NCBI RefSeq assembly: GCF_000715505.1 | Contig: NZ_JHEH01000016.1 | Location: 1-64,000, forward strand | From: Thioclava dalianensis | GTDB lineage: Bacteria > Pseudomonadota > Alphaproteobacteria > Rhodobacterales > Rhodobacteraceae | Direction: 5' to 3' | DNA: 64,000 nt | Part shown: positions 18,504 to 28,925 of the stretch, in pieces | Layout of the letters: each line of letters opens with the position of its first letter | How positions within the stretch are numbered: the stretch's first letter is position 1 | The notes under the pieces: model-generated | Seen by the model: only the letters and a program-made list of their open reading frames with translations | What the model was told of the DNA's origin: nothing | The model's database searches: none | Position numbers and translations under genes: made by a program

Positions 18504-20309
18504 ATGACGCTCAATTCCACCATCGACCGTGTCACAGACCGGATTCGCGCACGCTCCGAGGCGTCGCGCGGCGCGTATCTCGCCCGGATCCGGGAGGCCT
18601 CTGACAAGGGGCCCACGCGCGCGCATCTCTCATGCGGCAATCAGGCCCATGCCTATGCCGCGATGGGCGATGACAAGGCCTCGCTAGCCGAAGGCCGCGC
18701 GCCCAATGTGGGCATCGTGACCGCCTATAACGACATGCTCTCGGCCCACCAGCCCTATGAGACCTACCCCCAGATCATCAAAGCCGCGCTGCGCGAGGTC
18801 GGGGCCACGGCGCAGGTCGCAGGCGGTGTGCCCGCGATGTGCGATGGCGTCACGCAGGGCCAACCCGGCATGGAGCTGTCTCTGTTCTCGCGCGATGTAA
18901 TCGCGCTGGCCGCCGGGGTTTCGCTGAGCCACAACACCTTTGACGCGGCCCTCTACATGGGCGTGTGCGACAAGATCGTCCCCGGTCTGATCATGGCGGC
19001 CGCGACCTTCGGCCACATTCCGGCGGTGTTCCTGCCCGCAGGTCCGATGACCTCCGGCCTGCCCAATGACGAGAAGGCCAAGGTGCGCCAGCAATTCGCC
19101 ACCGGCGAGGTCGACCGCAAAGCCCTTATGGCCGCCGAGATGGCCTCTTATCATGGGCCGGGCACCTGCACGTTCTACGGCACCGCCAATACCAACCAGA
19201 TGCTGATGGAATTCATGGGGCTTCACCTGCCGGGCAGCTCTTTCGTGAATCCCAACACGCCCCTGCGCGAAGCGCTGACGGTTGCGGGCGCGAAACGGGC
19301 CGCCGCGATCACGGCGCTTGGGAATGATTACCGCCCCGCGGGCGAAGTTCTGGACGAGAAGGCCTTCGTGAACGGGCTCGTCGGACTGATGGCCACGGGC
19401 GGCTCGACCAACCACATCCTGCATCTGCCCGCGATGGCGCGGGCCGCCGGGATCATTCTGGATCTCGAGGATTTCGACGAGATCTCCTCGGTCACCCCTC
19501 TGATGGCCAAGGTCTATCCCAACGGTCTGGCCGATGTGAACCACTTCCACGCGGCTGGCGGTCTGCAATTTATGATCCGTCACCTGTTGCAAGACGGGCT
19601 GCTGCACGAAGACGCCAAGACCGTCTCGGGCGAGAGCATGCGGCATTACATGCAAGAACCCAAACTGACCGAAGAGGGGCTGATCTGGGTCGATGGTCCC
19701 GAAGACAGCCAGAACGAGAAAGTCCTGCGCACCAGCGCTGATCCGTTCCAGAAGACTGGCGGGCTCAAGCAGCTGGACGGCAATCTGGGTCGCGGCGTGA
19801 TCAAGGTCTCGGCGGTTGCCGAAGAGCGCCGTCACATCGAGGCCAAGGCCCGTGTGTTCCACGATCAGGACGATGTGAAAGCCGCCTTCAAACGCGGCGA
19901 ATTCACCGAAGACATCGTGGTTGTCGTGCGCTTCCAAGGCCCCAAGGCCAATGGCATGCCCGAGCTGCACTCGCTCACCCCCACGCTCTCGGTGCTGCAA
20001 GATCGCGGCCTGAAGGTGGCGCTGGTCACTGATGGCCGGATGTCGGGCGCGAGCGGCAAGGTGCCCGCCGCGATCCATGTCAGCCCGGAGGCCGCCGATG
20101 GTGGACCGCTGGCGAAACTCCAGGATGGCGATATCGTTCGCCTCGATGCGCTCACCGGCGAGCTGACCTGCCTGACCGAAGGTTTCGAAGACCGCAGCCC
20201 GGTCGAGCCCGATCTGAGCGGCAACCAATTCGGCATTGGCCGCGAGCTGTTCGCCGCCTTCCGCACCCATGTCGGCCCCTCGACCAAGGGCGCCTCGGTG
20301 GTGGTTTGA
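18504..20309 (+). CDS. edd: Phosphogluconate dehydratase
   Basis: Edd dehydrates 6-phosphogluconate to 2-keto-3-deoxy-6-phosphogluconate, the defining step of the Entner-Doudoroff pathway. The 601-residue protein belongs to the IlvD/Edd family and carries the 4Fe-4S-cluster cysteine regions, including [20 protein letters not shown] and [11 protein letters not shown], plus the C-terminal [19 protein letters not shown] signature. It is followed by eda 116 bases downstream and is probably co-transcribed. The shared palindrome upstream links its control to zwf. Confidence 0.97.
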   Translation: MTLNSTIDRVTDRIRARSEASRGAYLARIREASDKGPTRAHLSCGNQAHAYAAMGDDKASLAEGRAPNVGIVTAYNDMLSAHQPYETYPQIIKAALREVGATAQVAGGVPAMCDGVTQGQPGMELSLFSRDVIALAAGVSLSHNTFDAALYMGVCDKIVPGLIMAAATFGHIPAVFLPAGPMTSGLPNDEKAKVRQQFATGEVDRKALMAAEMASYHGPGTCTFYGTANTNQMLMEFMGLHLPGSSFVNPNTPLREALTVAGAKRAAAITALGNDYRPAGEVLDEKAFVNGLVGLMATGGSTNHILHLPAMARAAGIILDLEDFDEISSVTPLMAKVYPNGLADVNHFHAAGGLQFMIRHLLQDGLLHEDAKTVSGESMRHYMQEPKLTEEGLIWVDGPEDSQNEKVLRTSADPFQKTGGLKQLDGNLGRGVIKVSAVAEERRHIEAKARVFHDQDDVKAAFKRGEFTEDIVVVVRFQGPKANGMPELHSLTPTLSVLQDRGLKVALVTDGRMSGASGKVPAAIHVSPEAADGGPLAKLQDGDIVRLDALTGELTCLTEGFEDRSPVEPDLSGNQFGIGRELFAAFRTHVGPSTKGASVVV

Positions 20310-20425
20310 TCTTTCGCCGGTAACGGCGCTATTCATGCAGGGAGCGTGGCTTGGCGCCCCCTGCGCCCTTATTCTTGCCCCCTGAATCATGCGCCCGGCA
20401 CAGGCGCTGGAAACTGGAGAACGAC

Positions 20426-21067
20426 ATGACCCCTAGCGAACAATCCGCCGCCGCCCGCAAGGTCTGCGCCTTGGCCCCGATCGTGCCGGTGATCGTCGTG
20501 CGCGAGGTCGCCCATGCCCGTCCGCTGGCCGAGGCGCTGGTGAAAGGCGGCCTGCCCGCGCTGGAAGTGACGCTGCGCACGCCCTGTGCGCTCGATGCGA
20601 TCCGCGCGATGGCCGATGTGGATGGCGGCATGGTGGGTGCGGGCACGCTGCTCACGCCGGCCGATGTCAAAGCGGCTAAGGCGGCTGGTGCGAAATTCGG
20701 CGTCTCGCCGGGGGCGACCGAGCGTCTCGTGAAAGCCTGCGAAGACGAAGGCCTGCCGCTCTTGCCTGGGGCTGCGACCGCGTCCGAGGTGATGAAGCTC
20801 TACGAAATGGGGTTTGACGTGCTCAAGTTCTTCCCCGCCGAAGCCTCGGGCGGTGCCCCTGCGATCAAAGCCATCGGCGCGCCGATCCCGCAGGTCTCGT
20901 TCTGCCCAACCGGCGGGGTGAGCCTGAAAAATGCCAATGATTACCTAAGCCTGCCGAACGTGCTATGCGCCGGTGGTTCTTGGGTCGCCCCCGACAAGCT
21001 GGTTCAGGCCGGTGATTGGGCGGGCATCGAGGCGCTTGCCGCCGAGGCCGCAGCCCTGCCCCGCTGA
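20426..21067 (+). CDS. eda: 2-keto-3-deoxy-6-phosphogluconate (KDPG) aldolase
   Basis: Eda cleaves KDPG to pyruvate and glyceraldehyde-3-phosphate. The start at 20426 follows GGAGAACGAC and gives 213 residues, the usual length; an upstream in-frame start has no support. The catalytic glutamate is Glu47 in LEVTLRT and the Schiff-base lysine is Lys134 in DVLKFFPAE. The phosphate-binding FCPTGGVS and AGGSWV loops are present. It ends 6 bases from the convergent small gene at 21073. Confidence 0.97.
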   Translation: MTPSEQSAAARKVCALAPIVPVIVVREVAHARPLAEALVKGGLPALEVTLRTPCALDAIRAMADVDGGMVGAGTLLTPADVKAAKAAGAKFGVSPGATERLVKACEDEGLPLLPGAATASEVMKLYEMGFDVLKFFPAEASGGAPAIKAIGAPIPQVSFCPTGGVSLKNANDYLSLPNVLCAGGSWVAPDKLVQAGDWAGIEALAAEAAALPR

Positions 21068-21072
21068 ACGGC

Positions 21073-21354
21073 TCAAACGCGCCGCCCGCGCCAGCCTCCT
21101 CGGCGCGCGGGCGTGCCGCCCTCACGTGTCAGCCCCTGCGCCAGAACCACACTCATCGGATGATCGGTCGCGCCCTCATAGGCCAGCAAGACCGTTCGGA
21201 TCGCATCCTGCGCATCCACGCCCACGGGCAGGCTGAGCGCCCAGTCGACGAAAATCGAACGGCATTCGGCCTCGGTGATCGCGTCGATCCGGTAGCTTTC
21301 GCGGATCAAGCCCTTCGGGTCGGCCTCACCGACACTCATCACGACACGCCCCAT
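21073..21354 (-). CDS. Conserved small protein downstream of glnE
   Basis: The 93-residue protein begins immediately after the glnE stop codon (TGA followed by ATG), so it is translated from the same message. The segment GLIRESYRIDAITEAECRSI followed by FVDWALSLP looks well conserved in this bacterial group, and the C-terminus is arginine- and glycine-rich. I do not recognise a named domain. Tight coupling to glnE hints at a link to nitrogen control, but nothing in the sequence shows it. Confidence 0.65.
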   Translation of the reverse strand: MGRVVMSVGEADPKGLIRESYRIDAITEAECRSIFVDWALSLPVGVDAQDAIRTVLLAYEGATDHPMSVVLAQGLTREGGTPARRGGWRGRRV

Positions 21355-24132
21355 TCAGCCCTCCAATACCTGATCCACGACAGCGCCTGCCGCCTTTGTC
21401 ACCTCGCTCAGCCGCGCCTCGAGGGCCTTGAGGCTCTCCGCACCGGTCTCGCGCAGGATGAAGGCGCGTCCACCCTCGCCAATGGCCTCCATATCGAGCC
21501 GTTTCTCCGACAGCAAGCGCGCCGCTGCCTGCACCTGCCAGAGCAACCGATAGGCCTGCGCCAACGCATCCGCCTGCGGCCCCGTCACAAGCCCCACACG
21601 CCGCCCCAGCCGCAACTGCGCCGAGACCTTGCGCACTGGCGCCCCGTCACGCAGCGCAAAGCTCTGGGCCAGCAGTTCGATATCTTGCAGCCGTCCGGGG
21701 CCGATCTTGGCCTCCCACGGACCATCGACCGGCTTGGCCGCAAAGATCCGCGCCCGCATCTGCGCCAGATCCGCCAGCACCTCAGCGCCGCGCCCTTTTG
21801 CCTCCAGAACCTGCAAGCGGATCGCCTCGACATCCTCGGCCAGCGCCCTTGATCCCGCGACCGGACGCGCCCGCGTCAAAGCCAGATGCTCCCAGGTCCA
21901 GGCCTCCTCCATCTGATAGCTTGCAAAGCTCTGCAAGGCCGTCGCAACCGGCCCCTGCCGCCCCGAGGGCCGCAGCCGCATATCGACCTCATAAAGCGTG
22001 CCTTCCGGCATCGGCGCACTCAGCGCGGTGATCAATGCCTGCGTGAGCTTCGCGTAATAAGACCTTGCGGGTAAAGGTTTCTTACCCTCGGAATACTCCT
22101 GCCCATCGGCATCGTAGATCACGATCAAATCCAGATCCGATTGCGCGTTGAGCCGTTCGGCGCCAAGGCTGCCCATCCCCAGGACAACCGCCCCACGCCC
22201 CGGGCACGGCCCGTAGCGGCGCGCAAATTCCGCCGTCACCCGCGGCCAGATCTCCGCCAAGATCGCCCCCGCGATATCGCTATATTGCGCGGCGGCCTCC
22301 TCGGCCTCGATCAAGCCGCGCAGGTGATGCACGCCCACGCGGAACTTCCACTCCTTCGCCCAACGCCGCGTCGCATCGAGTGCGGTCTCGTAATCCTCCA
22401 CCCGCTCAAGCAGCGCGGTCAGATCCGCGCGCAGCCCCTCGCCCCCGGGCCATGCCGAAAAGAAGCTGCCGCCCAAGACCGCATCGAGCACGCCTGCATT
22501 GCGCGACAGGTAACTTGCGAGCGCAGGCGATGTCGCGCAGATATCCACGATCAGATCGATCAGGCTGGGATTGGCCTCGAAAAGCGAGAAGAGCTGTACC
22601 CCGGCGGGCAAATGCTTGAGAAACCCGTCGAACTGCGCCAGCGCCTCGTCGGGATTGGCCGCGCGCTGAAAGCGCCCCAGCAAATCGGGCTCAAGCCGCG
22701 CAAACAGCGTGCGCGCGCGCTCCGAGCGCAGGGCCGGATAGCCCGTCCATCCCTCGACCAGCGCCTGCGCGGCCTCGCTCAGCTCGGGCGCAGCCTCTTC
22801 GGCGGCATCGGGGGCAAAGAAGTCATCCGTCAGGCTTTCGACCCGCGCCAGACGCGTGCGAAGCCGCTCGCACCACGCCTTGCCATCACTCTCGCCCATC
22901 ATCGCGGCGATCCGCGCAAGCCCGTCGGGATCAGACGGCAGGATCTGCGTCTGGGTGTCATTGACCATCTGCAACCGGTGCTCGATTTCGCGATGCGCGC
23001 GGTAGTGATCGATCAACTCCTCAGAGACAGGCTCGGGCACCCAGCCCTGTGCCGCCAGCGCGCGCAAACCGCCCACGGTGGTGGATTGGCGCAAGCTCTC
23101 GTCGCGCCCGCCCGCGATCAACTGCCGGGTCTGGGTGAAAAACTCGATCTCGCGAATGCCGCCCTGACCCAGTTTGATATTATGCCCAGCCGCTGCAATC
23201 GGACCATGCAGCCCTTTATGCGCCCGAATGCGCAGCCGCATGTCATGGGCATCCTGAATCGCCGCGAAATCCAGATGCTTGCGCCAGACAAAGGGGCGCA
23301 GGGTCTCCAGGAACCGCGCACCGGCCGCAAGATCGCCCGCACAGGGGCGCGCCTTGATATAGGCGGCCCGCTCCCAAGTGCGCCCCTCGGCCTCGTAATA
23401 AAGCTCTGCCGATCCCATTGAGATACAGACCGGCGTGACCGAGGCATCGGGGCGCAGCCGCAGATCGGTGCGAAACACATAGCCCTCCGCCGTGCGATCA
23501 TTGAGCATCGCGGCCATTTTGCGCGTGGCCCGGATCAGCCCCGCCCGTGCCTCCATCCGGTCCGATGGGGCATAGCGGGTCTCATCAAACAGACAGATCA
23601 GGTCGATATCGGAGGAGTAGTTCAGCTCCCCCGCCCCCATCTTGCCCATCGCAAGCGCCACCATCCCCGCAGCCGTTCCGACATCCTCCTCAGTCGCGCC
23701 GGGGATCTTGCCACGCCGGATCTCCTCGCCCACCAACCGCTTGAGCGCGAGATCAACCGCGAGATCGGCAAAGCGCGTCAGAGCGCCCGTGACCTCCTCC
23801 AAACGCCAAACGCCCCCCAGATCGGCAAGCGCCACCAAAACCGCGATCCGACGCTTGGCGCGGCGCAGCTCCACCGGCAACTCGGACAGGGCAATGGGTT
23901 CAAGTCGATCCAGCTCCCCAGCCAGCGCGTCTTCGGGCGAAAGCGCCAGCGCCGCGCGCAGCCACGCCTCCTCGATCTCCATCGCGGATTTTAAAAACGG
24001 GCTGCACCCGGCGGTGCCTTCCAGCAAATCGCGCAGCTCCGGGGCGCAGTCGTCAAACCGCGCCCGCGCCTCCGCGCCGCGCTCGGGATCGAAAGGAATG
24101 GGACAGCGGGTCAGGCGAGATGCAAAGGACAT
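21355..24132 (-). CDS. glnE: Bifunctional glutamine synthetase adenylyltransferase/deadenylase
   Basis: GlnE adenylylates glutamine synthetase when nitrogen is plentiful and removes AMP when it is scarce, under PII control. The 925-residue protein has the two expected nucleotidyltransferase domains: the N-terminal deadenylase centred on LNYSSDIDLICLFDETR, and the C-terminal adenylylase centred on LNAQSDLDLIVIYDADG, separated by a helical linker. The length is near the usual 940-990. It is convergent with edd-eda and divergent from the YbaK gene. Confidence 0.95.
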   Translation of the reverse strand: MSFASRLTRCPIPFDPERGAEARARFDDCAPELRDLLEGTAGCSPFLKSAMEIEEAWLRAALALSPEDALAGELDRLEPIALSELPVELRRAKRRIAVLVALADLGGVWRLEEVTGALTRFADLAVDLALKRLVGEEIRRGKIPGATEEDVGTAAGMVALAMGKMGAGELNYSSDIDLICLFDETRYAPSDRMEARAGLIRATRKMAAMLNDRTAEGYVFRTDLRLRPDASVTPVCISMGSAELYYEAEGRTWERAAYIKARPCAGDLAAGARFLETLRPFVWRKHLDFAAIQDAHDMRLRIRAHKGLHGPIAAAGHNIKLGQGGIREIEFFTQTRQLIAGGRDESLRQSTTVGGLRALAAQGWVPEPVSEELIDHYRAHREIEHRLQMVNDTQTQILPSDPDGLARIAAMMGESDGKAWCERLRTRLARVESLTDDFFAPDAAEEAAPELSEAAQALVEGWTGYPALRSERARTLFARLEPDLLGRFQRAANPDEALAQFDGFLKHLPAGVQLFSLFEANPSLIDLIVDICATSPALASYLSRNAGVLDAVLGGSFFSAWPGGEGLRADLTALLERVEDYETALDATRRWAKEWKFRVGVHHLRGLIEAEEAAAQYSDIAGAILAEIWPRVTAEFARRYGPCPGRGAVVLGMGSLGAERLNAQSDLDLIVIYDADGQEYSEGKKPLPARSYYAKLTQALITALSAPMPEGTLYEVDMRLRPSGRQGPVATALQSFASYQMEEAWTWEHLALTRARPVAGSRALAEDVEAIRLQVLEAKGRGAEVLADLAQMRARIFAAKPVDGPWEAKIGPGRLQDIELLAQSFALRDGAPVRKVSAQLRLGRRVGLVTGPQADALAQAYRLLWQVQAAARLLSEKRLDMEAIGEGGRAFILRETGAESLKALEARLSEVTKAAGAVVDQVLEG

Positions 24133-24257
24133 GTCTGCACGTTGGCCTCGCGCGCGCGTCGGGTCAATGGGGCTGGTCTAACCCTTTCACCGGGTTATAA
24201 ATACCTCCGCCGGAGGCGGCTTTCTCTTCGGCCAGACCTCAAGACGGAAGGCACAGC

Positions 24258-24725
24258 ATGAGCAAATCCCTCAAACGCGTGCGCGCGGCCCTCGAGGCGG
24301 CAGGCGCCGAGCATGAGATCCGCGAAGTGGGTGAGGCGCGCACCGCAGACCTCGCCGCGCAATCGGCAGGTTGCACGCTTGATCAGATCGCCAAGTCGAT
24401 CATCTTTCAGGGCGCGGAGAGCGGCGATGTGATCTTGTTCATCACGGCAGGCGGCAACCGGGTCTGCGATGCCAAGGCCAGCGCGCTCGCAGCCGAACCG
24501 CTGGGCAAGGCCGATGCCGCATTGATCCGGGAACGCACGGGGTTCGCGATCGGAGGCGTGGCACCGCTGGGACATCTGCATCCGACACGCTGCTTTTTCG
24601 ATCCGCGTCTATGTGATTTCGACGTCATCTGGGCGGCCGCCGGGACACCGCGTCATATTTTCCGCATCGCACCGGCAGAGCTGTTGCGCATCAGCGGCGC
24701 GGAAAAGGCCGATTTCACGCTTTAA
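24258..24725 (+). CDS. YbaK/ProX-family aminoacyl-tRNA deacylase
   Basis: YbaK-fold proteins hydrolyse mischarged tRNAs in trans. The 155-residue protein has the family core with Lys46 in LDQIAKSIIF, the glycine-rich GGVAPLGH loop, and the downstream FFDPRLCDFDVIWAAAGTPRHIF segment. The length is typical. Which tRNA it edits cannot be told from sequence. A spacer containing a CCTCCGCCGGAGG palindrome, resembling intergenic repeats common in Rhodobacteraceae, precedes it near 24206. Confidence 0.85.
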   Translation: MSKSLKRVRAALEAAGAEHEIREVGEARTADLAAQSAGCTLDQIAKSIIFQGAESGDVILFITAGGNRVCDAKASALAAEPLGKADAALIRERTGFAIGGVAPLGHLHPTRCFFDPRLCDFDVIWAAAGTPRHIFRIAPAELLRISGAEKADFTL

Positions 24726-24755
24726 GCCAGCGGCTGACGGCATCTGAGCCAGTGC

Positions 24756-27191
24756 TCAGAACGGCACGTCATCGGCACTCTCGGCGGGCACGACAAAGCC
24801 TGCCAGCAGGTGCTTCTCCCCGGCCTTGTCGAACTCGACCACCAGCTTGTCCCCCTCCGAGCCCATCACCTCGCCATAGCCGAATTTCTTATGAAACACG
24901 CGGTCCCCGATCTCGAAATCGCTCTCGCCACTGGCATCGATGATCATGTTGCGCGCCGCTCGGGGCTGGGCCGCGCCGCGGGTGCTGGCCTGTTGCAGCC
25001 GCCGCCAGCCGGGGGAGTTGTAGACATCGGCGCGCGCCGCACGGTCCTCCATCGCGGGGCTCGATGACAGGCCCCCGAACCCGCCACCGCCATAAAGACC
25101 CGGCGGGGTGAGCACATCGACATGCGCGGCGGGCAACTCGTCGATGAAGCGCGACGGCATCTGGCTTTGCCACTGACCATAGACCCGGCGGTTGCCCGCA
25201 AATGAGATCGTGCATAGCCGCTCGGCCCGGGTGATGCCGACATAGGCCAGACGGCGCTCCTCCTCGACCGATTTCAGCCCGCCCTCATCCATCGCACGCT
25301 GGCTTGGGAACAGGCCGTCCTCCCAGCCGGGCAGGAACACCACGGGAAATTCCAACCCCTTGGCGCCGTGCAGAGTCATGATCGAGATCTTCTCTTCGGT
25401 CTCTTGCTTGTCATTATCCATGATCAGCGCGACATGTTCGAGAAAACCCTGCAGGTTCTCGAACTGCTCAAGCGCCTTGACCAGTTCCTTGAGGTTCTCA
25501 AGCCGCCCCGGAGCCTCGGGCGTCTTGTCGTTTTGCCACATCTGGACATAGCCCGATTCCTCAAGAATCTGCTCTGCAAGACGGACATGGCTCAGGTCAT
25601 TGGCCGGGGCCACACCGCCCGGCTCGGGCTCGATCAGCAGATCGTCATCCTCGGCGGCTGTTCTGGCCGTGGCGGGCGATGCGTCGCGGATCTCTTGGTG
25701 CCAGCGCAGGAGATTTTCCACAAAGAGCCGCAGCTGACCAGCGGCCTTGCCCGATAACGCGCCCTCTTGCAGCACCAGCCGCGCGCCCTCGACAAGGCTC
25801 AGCCCGTTCTCGCGCGCCGCAATCTGGATTTTCTGAACGGCCTTGTCGCCCAAGCCGCGTTTGGGCGTATTGACCACGCGCTCAAAAGCCAGATCATCCT
25901 CGGGCGAGACGGCAAGGCGGAAATAGGCCATCGCATCGCGGATCTCGAGACGCTCATAAAAGCGCGGCCCGCCGATCACACGGTAGGGCAGACCGATCGT
26001 CAGGAACCGGTCCTCGAACGCGCGCATCTGATGCGAGGCGCGCACGAGAATCGCCTGATCGTTCAGGCTGACCGGATCATTGCCACGGGTGCCACGCTGC
26101 GCGGCCTCGGCCTCTTCGCCGATCCAGCGCGCTTCTTCCTCGCCGTCCCAATGGCCGATCAGGCGCACCTTGTCGCCGCCCTCGGCGGCGGTCCACAGTT
26201 CCTTGCCCAGACGGCCCGAATTCTCGGCAATCAGCCCGGAAGCAGCAGCCAGAATATGCTCGGTCGAGCGGTAATTCTGCTCAAGCCGGATCACAGTCGC
26301 GCCCGGAAAATCCTTTTCAAAGCGCAGGATGTTGCCGACCTCGGCACCGCGCCAGCCATAGATCGACTGATCGTCATCGCCCACGCAGCAGATATTGCGA
26401 TGCCCCTGCGCGAGCAGCCGCAGCCAGAGATATTGCGCGACGTTGGTATCTTGATACTCGTCGACGAGAATATATTTGAACCAGCGCTGATATTGCTCAA
26501 GCACATCCGGGTGGGTCTGAAAGATCGTCACCACATGCAATAGCAAATCGCCGAAATCCACCGCGTTGAGCGTCTTGAGCCGGGCCTGATAGCTTGCGTA
26601 AAGCTCCGAGCCGCGATGATTGAAATCCGCAGCCTCGCGCCCCGAGACCTTTTCAGGCGTCAGCGCGCGGTTCTTCCAGCCATCAATCAGCCCGGCCAAT
26701 TGCCGCGCGGGCCAGCGTTTTTCGTCGATATCTGCGGCAAGGATCAATTGCTTGAGCAGGCGGATCTGATCATCCGTGTCGAGAATGGTGAAATTCGACT
26801 TGAGCCCCACCAGCTCGGCATGACGGCGCAGCAGCTTGACGCAGACCGAATGGAAGGTGCCCAGCCACGGCATCCCCTCGATCCCGGTGCCCAGAAGCGC
26901 ACCGACCCGCTCTTTCATCTCGCGCGCTGCCTTGTTGGTGAAGGTCACGGCGAGGATCTCATTGGGACGCGCCCGCCCGGTATTGAGCAGATGCGCGATC
27001 CGGCAGGTGAGCGCGCGGGTCTTGCCCGTGCCTGCGCCCGCCAGCATCAGGACCGGACCATCAAGCGCTTCGACCGCCGCGCGTTGCTCGGTGTTGAGGC
27101 CCTCAAGATAGGGCGCGCCGCGTGCGGTCATTGCACGTTGCGACAGGCTCATCGCCCCTTCATACGGATCGTCGTCATACATCCCACTCAT
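24756..27191 (-). CDS. uvrD: UvrD/PcrA-family ATP-dependent DNA helicase
   Basis: This superfamily 1A helicase unwinds DNA 3' to 5' in excision and mismatch repair and clears RecA or stalled polymerase. The 811-residue protein has the ordered motifs: LNTEQRAAVEALDGPVLMLA with Walker A AGAGTGKT, motif II VDEYQDTN, the CCVGDDDQSIYGWRGAE segment, motif IV VIRLEQNYRS, MTLHGAKGLEFPVVFLPG, and the arginine-bearing YVGITRAE motif. The C-terminus resembles the Tudor-like domain that binds RNA polymerase in PcrA (FEIGDRVFHKKFGYGEV). Confidence 0.95.
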   Translation of the reverse strand: MSGMYDDDPYEGAMSLSQRAMTARGAPYLEGLNTEQRAAVEALDGPVLMLAGAGTGKTRALTCRIAHLLNTGRARPNEILAVTFTNKAAREMKERVGALLGTGIEGMPWLGTFHSVCVKLLRRHAELVGLKSNFTILDTDDQIRLLKQLILAADIDEKRWPARQLAGLIDGWKNRALTPEKVSGREAADFNHRGSELYASYQARLKTLNAVDFGDLLLHVVTIFQTHPDVLEQYQRWFKYILVDEYQDTNVAQYLWLRLLAQGHRNICCVGDDDQSIYGWRGAEVGNILRFEKDFPGATVIRLEQNYRSTEHILAAASGLIAENSGRLGKELWTAAEGGDKVRLIGHWDGEEEARWIGEEAEAAQRGTRGNDPVSLNDQAILVRASHQMRAFEDRFLTIGLPYRVIGGPRFYERLEIRDAMAYFRLAVSPEDDLAFERVVNTPKRGLGDKAVQKIQIAARENGLSLVEGARLVLQEGALSGKAAGQLRLFVENLLRWHQEIRDASPATARTAAEDDDLLIEPEPGGVAPANDLSHVRLAEQILEESGYVQMWQNDKTPEAPGRLENLKELVKALEQFENLQGFLEHVALIMDNDKQETEEKISIMTLHGAKGLEFPVVFLPGWEDGLFPSQRAMDEGGLKSVEEERRLAYVGITRAERLCTISFAGNRRVYGQWQSQMPSRFIDELPAAHVDVLTPPGLYGGGGFGGLSSSPAMEDRAARADVYNSPGWRRLQQASTRGAAQPRAARNMIIDASGESDFEIGDRVFHKKFGYGEVMGSEGDKLVVEFDKAGEKHLLAGFVVPAESADDVPF

Positions 27192-27320
27192 GGCGGCAAT
27201 CTAGACGCTGCGGGCGCTAAGGAAAAGCCCGTGTTCAGCATCTGTTCGCATTTTTTATTCCTGCGAATGCGGGCATCCGCTCCGCTATGCGTGATTGCAA
27301 GGCGCGCGCGGGCAGGCTAA

Positions 27321-28925
27321 ATGCGTGCCATGACAAATCGCCCCGCCCTTCCCGCCGAAATCGCCCGCCGCCGGACCTTTGCGATCATCTCGCACCCGGA
27401 TGCCGGCAAGACCACGCTGACTGAGAAGTTCCTGCTGTTCGGGGGCGCCATTCAGATGGCGGGTCAGGTGCGCGCCAAGGGTGAGGCGCGGCGCACGCGC
27501 TCGGATTTCATGAAGATGGAGCAAGATCGCGGGATCTCGGTCTCGGCCTCGGCCATGTCCTTCGAGTATCGCGACTATCGATACAACCTCGTCGACACGC
27601 CCGGCCACAGCGATTTCTCGGAAGATACCTACCGCACGCTGACGGCGGTGGATGCGGCGATCATGGTGATCGACGGGGCCAAAGGCGTCGAAAGCCAGAC
27701 CCGCAAACTGTTCGAGGTGTGCCGTCTGCGCGATCTGCCGATCTTGACCTTTTGCAACAAAATGGACCGCGAAAGCCGCGATACGTTCGAGATTATTGAC
27801 GAAATTCAAGAAAACCTCGCAATCGACGTGGCCCCGGCCAGCTGGCCGATCGGCGTCGGGCGCGACTTTATCGGCGCCTATGATCTGATCCACGACCGGC
27901 TCGATATAATGGACCGGGCGGATCGCAACAAAGTCGCGCAAAGCATCTCGATCTCAGGTCTGGAAGATCCGAAGCTGAAAGATCACGTCCCCGCCGAGCT
28001 GCTCGCGAAGCTGCGCGAAGAGGTCGAGATGGCGCGCGAGTTGCTCCCCACCTTCGACCGGCAGAGCTTTTTGGAAGGGCATATGACGCCGATCTGGTTT
28101 GGCTCGGCGATCAACAGCTTTGGCGTCAAGGAATTGATGGACGGGATCGGCGAATACGGCCCCGAGCCGCAGGTTCAGAAAGCCGCCGAACGCGACGTGC
28201 CCCCCGAAGAGGCCAAGGTCGCGGGATTCGTCTTCAAGGTGCAGGCCAATATGGACCCCAAGCACCGCGACCGGGTGGCCTTCGTGCGGCTCGTGTCGGG
28301 CCATTTCAATCGCGGCATGAAGCTCACCCATGTGCGCACCAAGAAACCGATGTCGATCTCGAACCCGGTGCTGTTTCTGGCCGCCGACCGCGAATTGGCT
28401 GAAGAGGCTTGGGGCGGCGACATCATGGGCATTCCGAACCACGGGCAGCTGCGCATCGGTGATGCGCTGACCGAAGGCGAGGTTTTGCATTTCACCGGCA
28501 TCCCCAGCTTCGCGCCCGAATTGCTGCAATCGGTGCGCGCGACGGACCCGATGAAGGGCAAGCACTTGGAAAAGGCGCTGATGCAATTCGCCGAAGAGGG
28601 TGCGGCCAAAGTCTTCAAGCCCGCGATTGGTTCGGGCTTCATCGTGGGCGTCGTGGGCGCGCTGCAATTCGAGGTTCTGGCCTCGCGGATCGAGCTGGAA
28701 TACGGCATCCCCGTGCGCTTTGAGGCAAGCCAGTTCACCTCTGCCCGCTGGGTGCAGGGCGACAAGGCGGCGGTCGACAAGCTGGTCAATGCCAATAAGC
28801 AGCATATCAGCTACGACCATGACGGCGACATCGTGTTCCTGACCCGTCTGCAATGGGATATCGACCGTGTGGCGCGCGACTATGAGGGGGTCACCCTGTC
28901 GGCCACCAAGGAGATGATGCAGTGA
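27321..28925 (+). CDS. prfC: Peptide chain release factor 3
   Basis: RF3 is a GTPase that recycles RF1 and RF2 after peptide release. The 534-residue protein shows the P-loop SHPDAGKTTLTEKFL, the switch-II motif DTPGHSDFSEDTYRTL, and the GTP-specificity motif NKMDRESRD, followed by EF-Tu-like domain 2 and the RF3 C-terminal domain. The start may be the ATG at 27321 or at 27330. Its stop codon overlaps the GTG of the following gene. Confidence 0.96.
   Translation: MRAMTNRPALPAEIARRRTFAIISHPDAGKTTLTEKFLLFGGAIQMAGQVRAKGEARRTRSDFMKMEQDRGISVSASAMSFEYRDYRYNLVDTPGHSDFSEDTYRTLTAVDAAIMVIDGAKGVESQTRKLFEVCRLRDLPILTFCNKMDRESRDTFEIIDEIQENLAIDVAPASWPIGVGRDFIGAYDLIHDRLDIMDRADRNKVAQSISISGLEDPKLKDHVPAELLAKLREEVEMARELLPTFDRQSFLEGHMTPIWFGSAINSFGVKELMDGIGEYGPEPQVQKAAERDVPPEEAKVAGFVFKVQANMDPKHRDRVAFVRLVSGHFNRGMKLTHVRTKKPMSISNPVLFLAADRELAEEAWGGDIMGIPNHGQLRIGDALTEGEVLHFTGIPSFAPELLQSVRATDPMKGKHLEKALMQFAEEGAAKVFKPAIGSGFIVGVVGALQFEVLASRIELEYGIPVRFEASQFTSARWVQGDKAAVDKLVNANKQHISYDHDGDIVFLTRLQWDIDRVARDYEGVTLSATKEMMQ

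Noticed and set aside
18684-20390. A 568-codon minus-strand frame opposite edd
   Set aside because: Antisense to a clear edd gene with complete family motifs; no recognisable protein.
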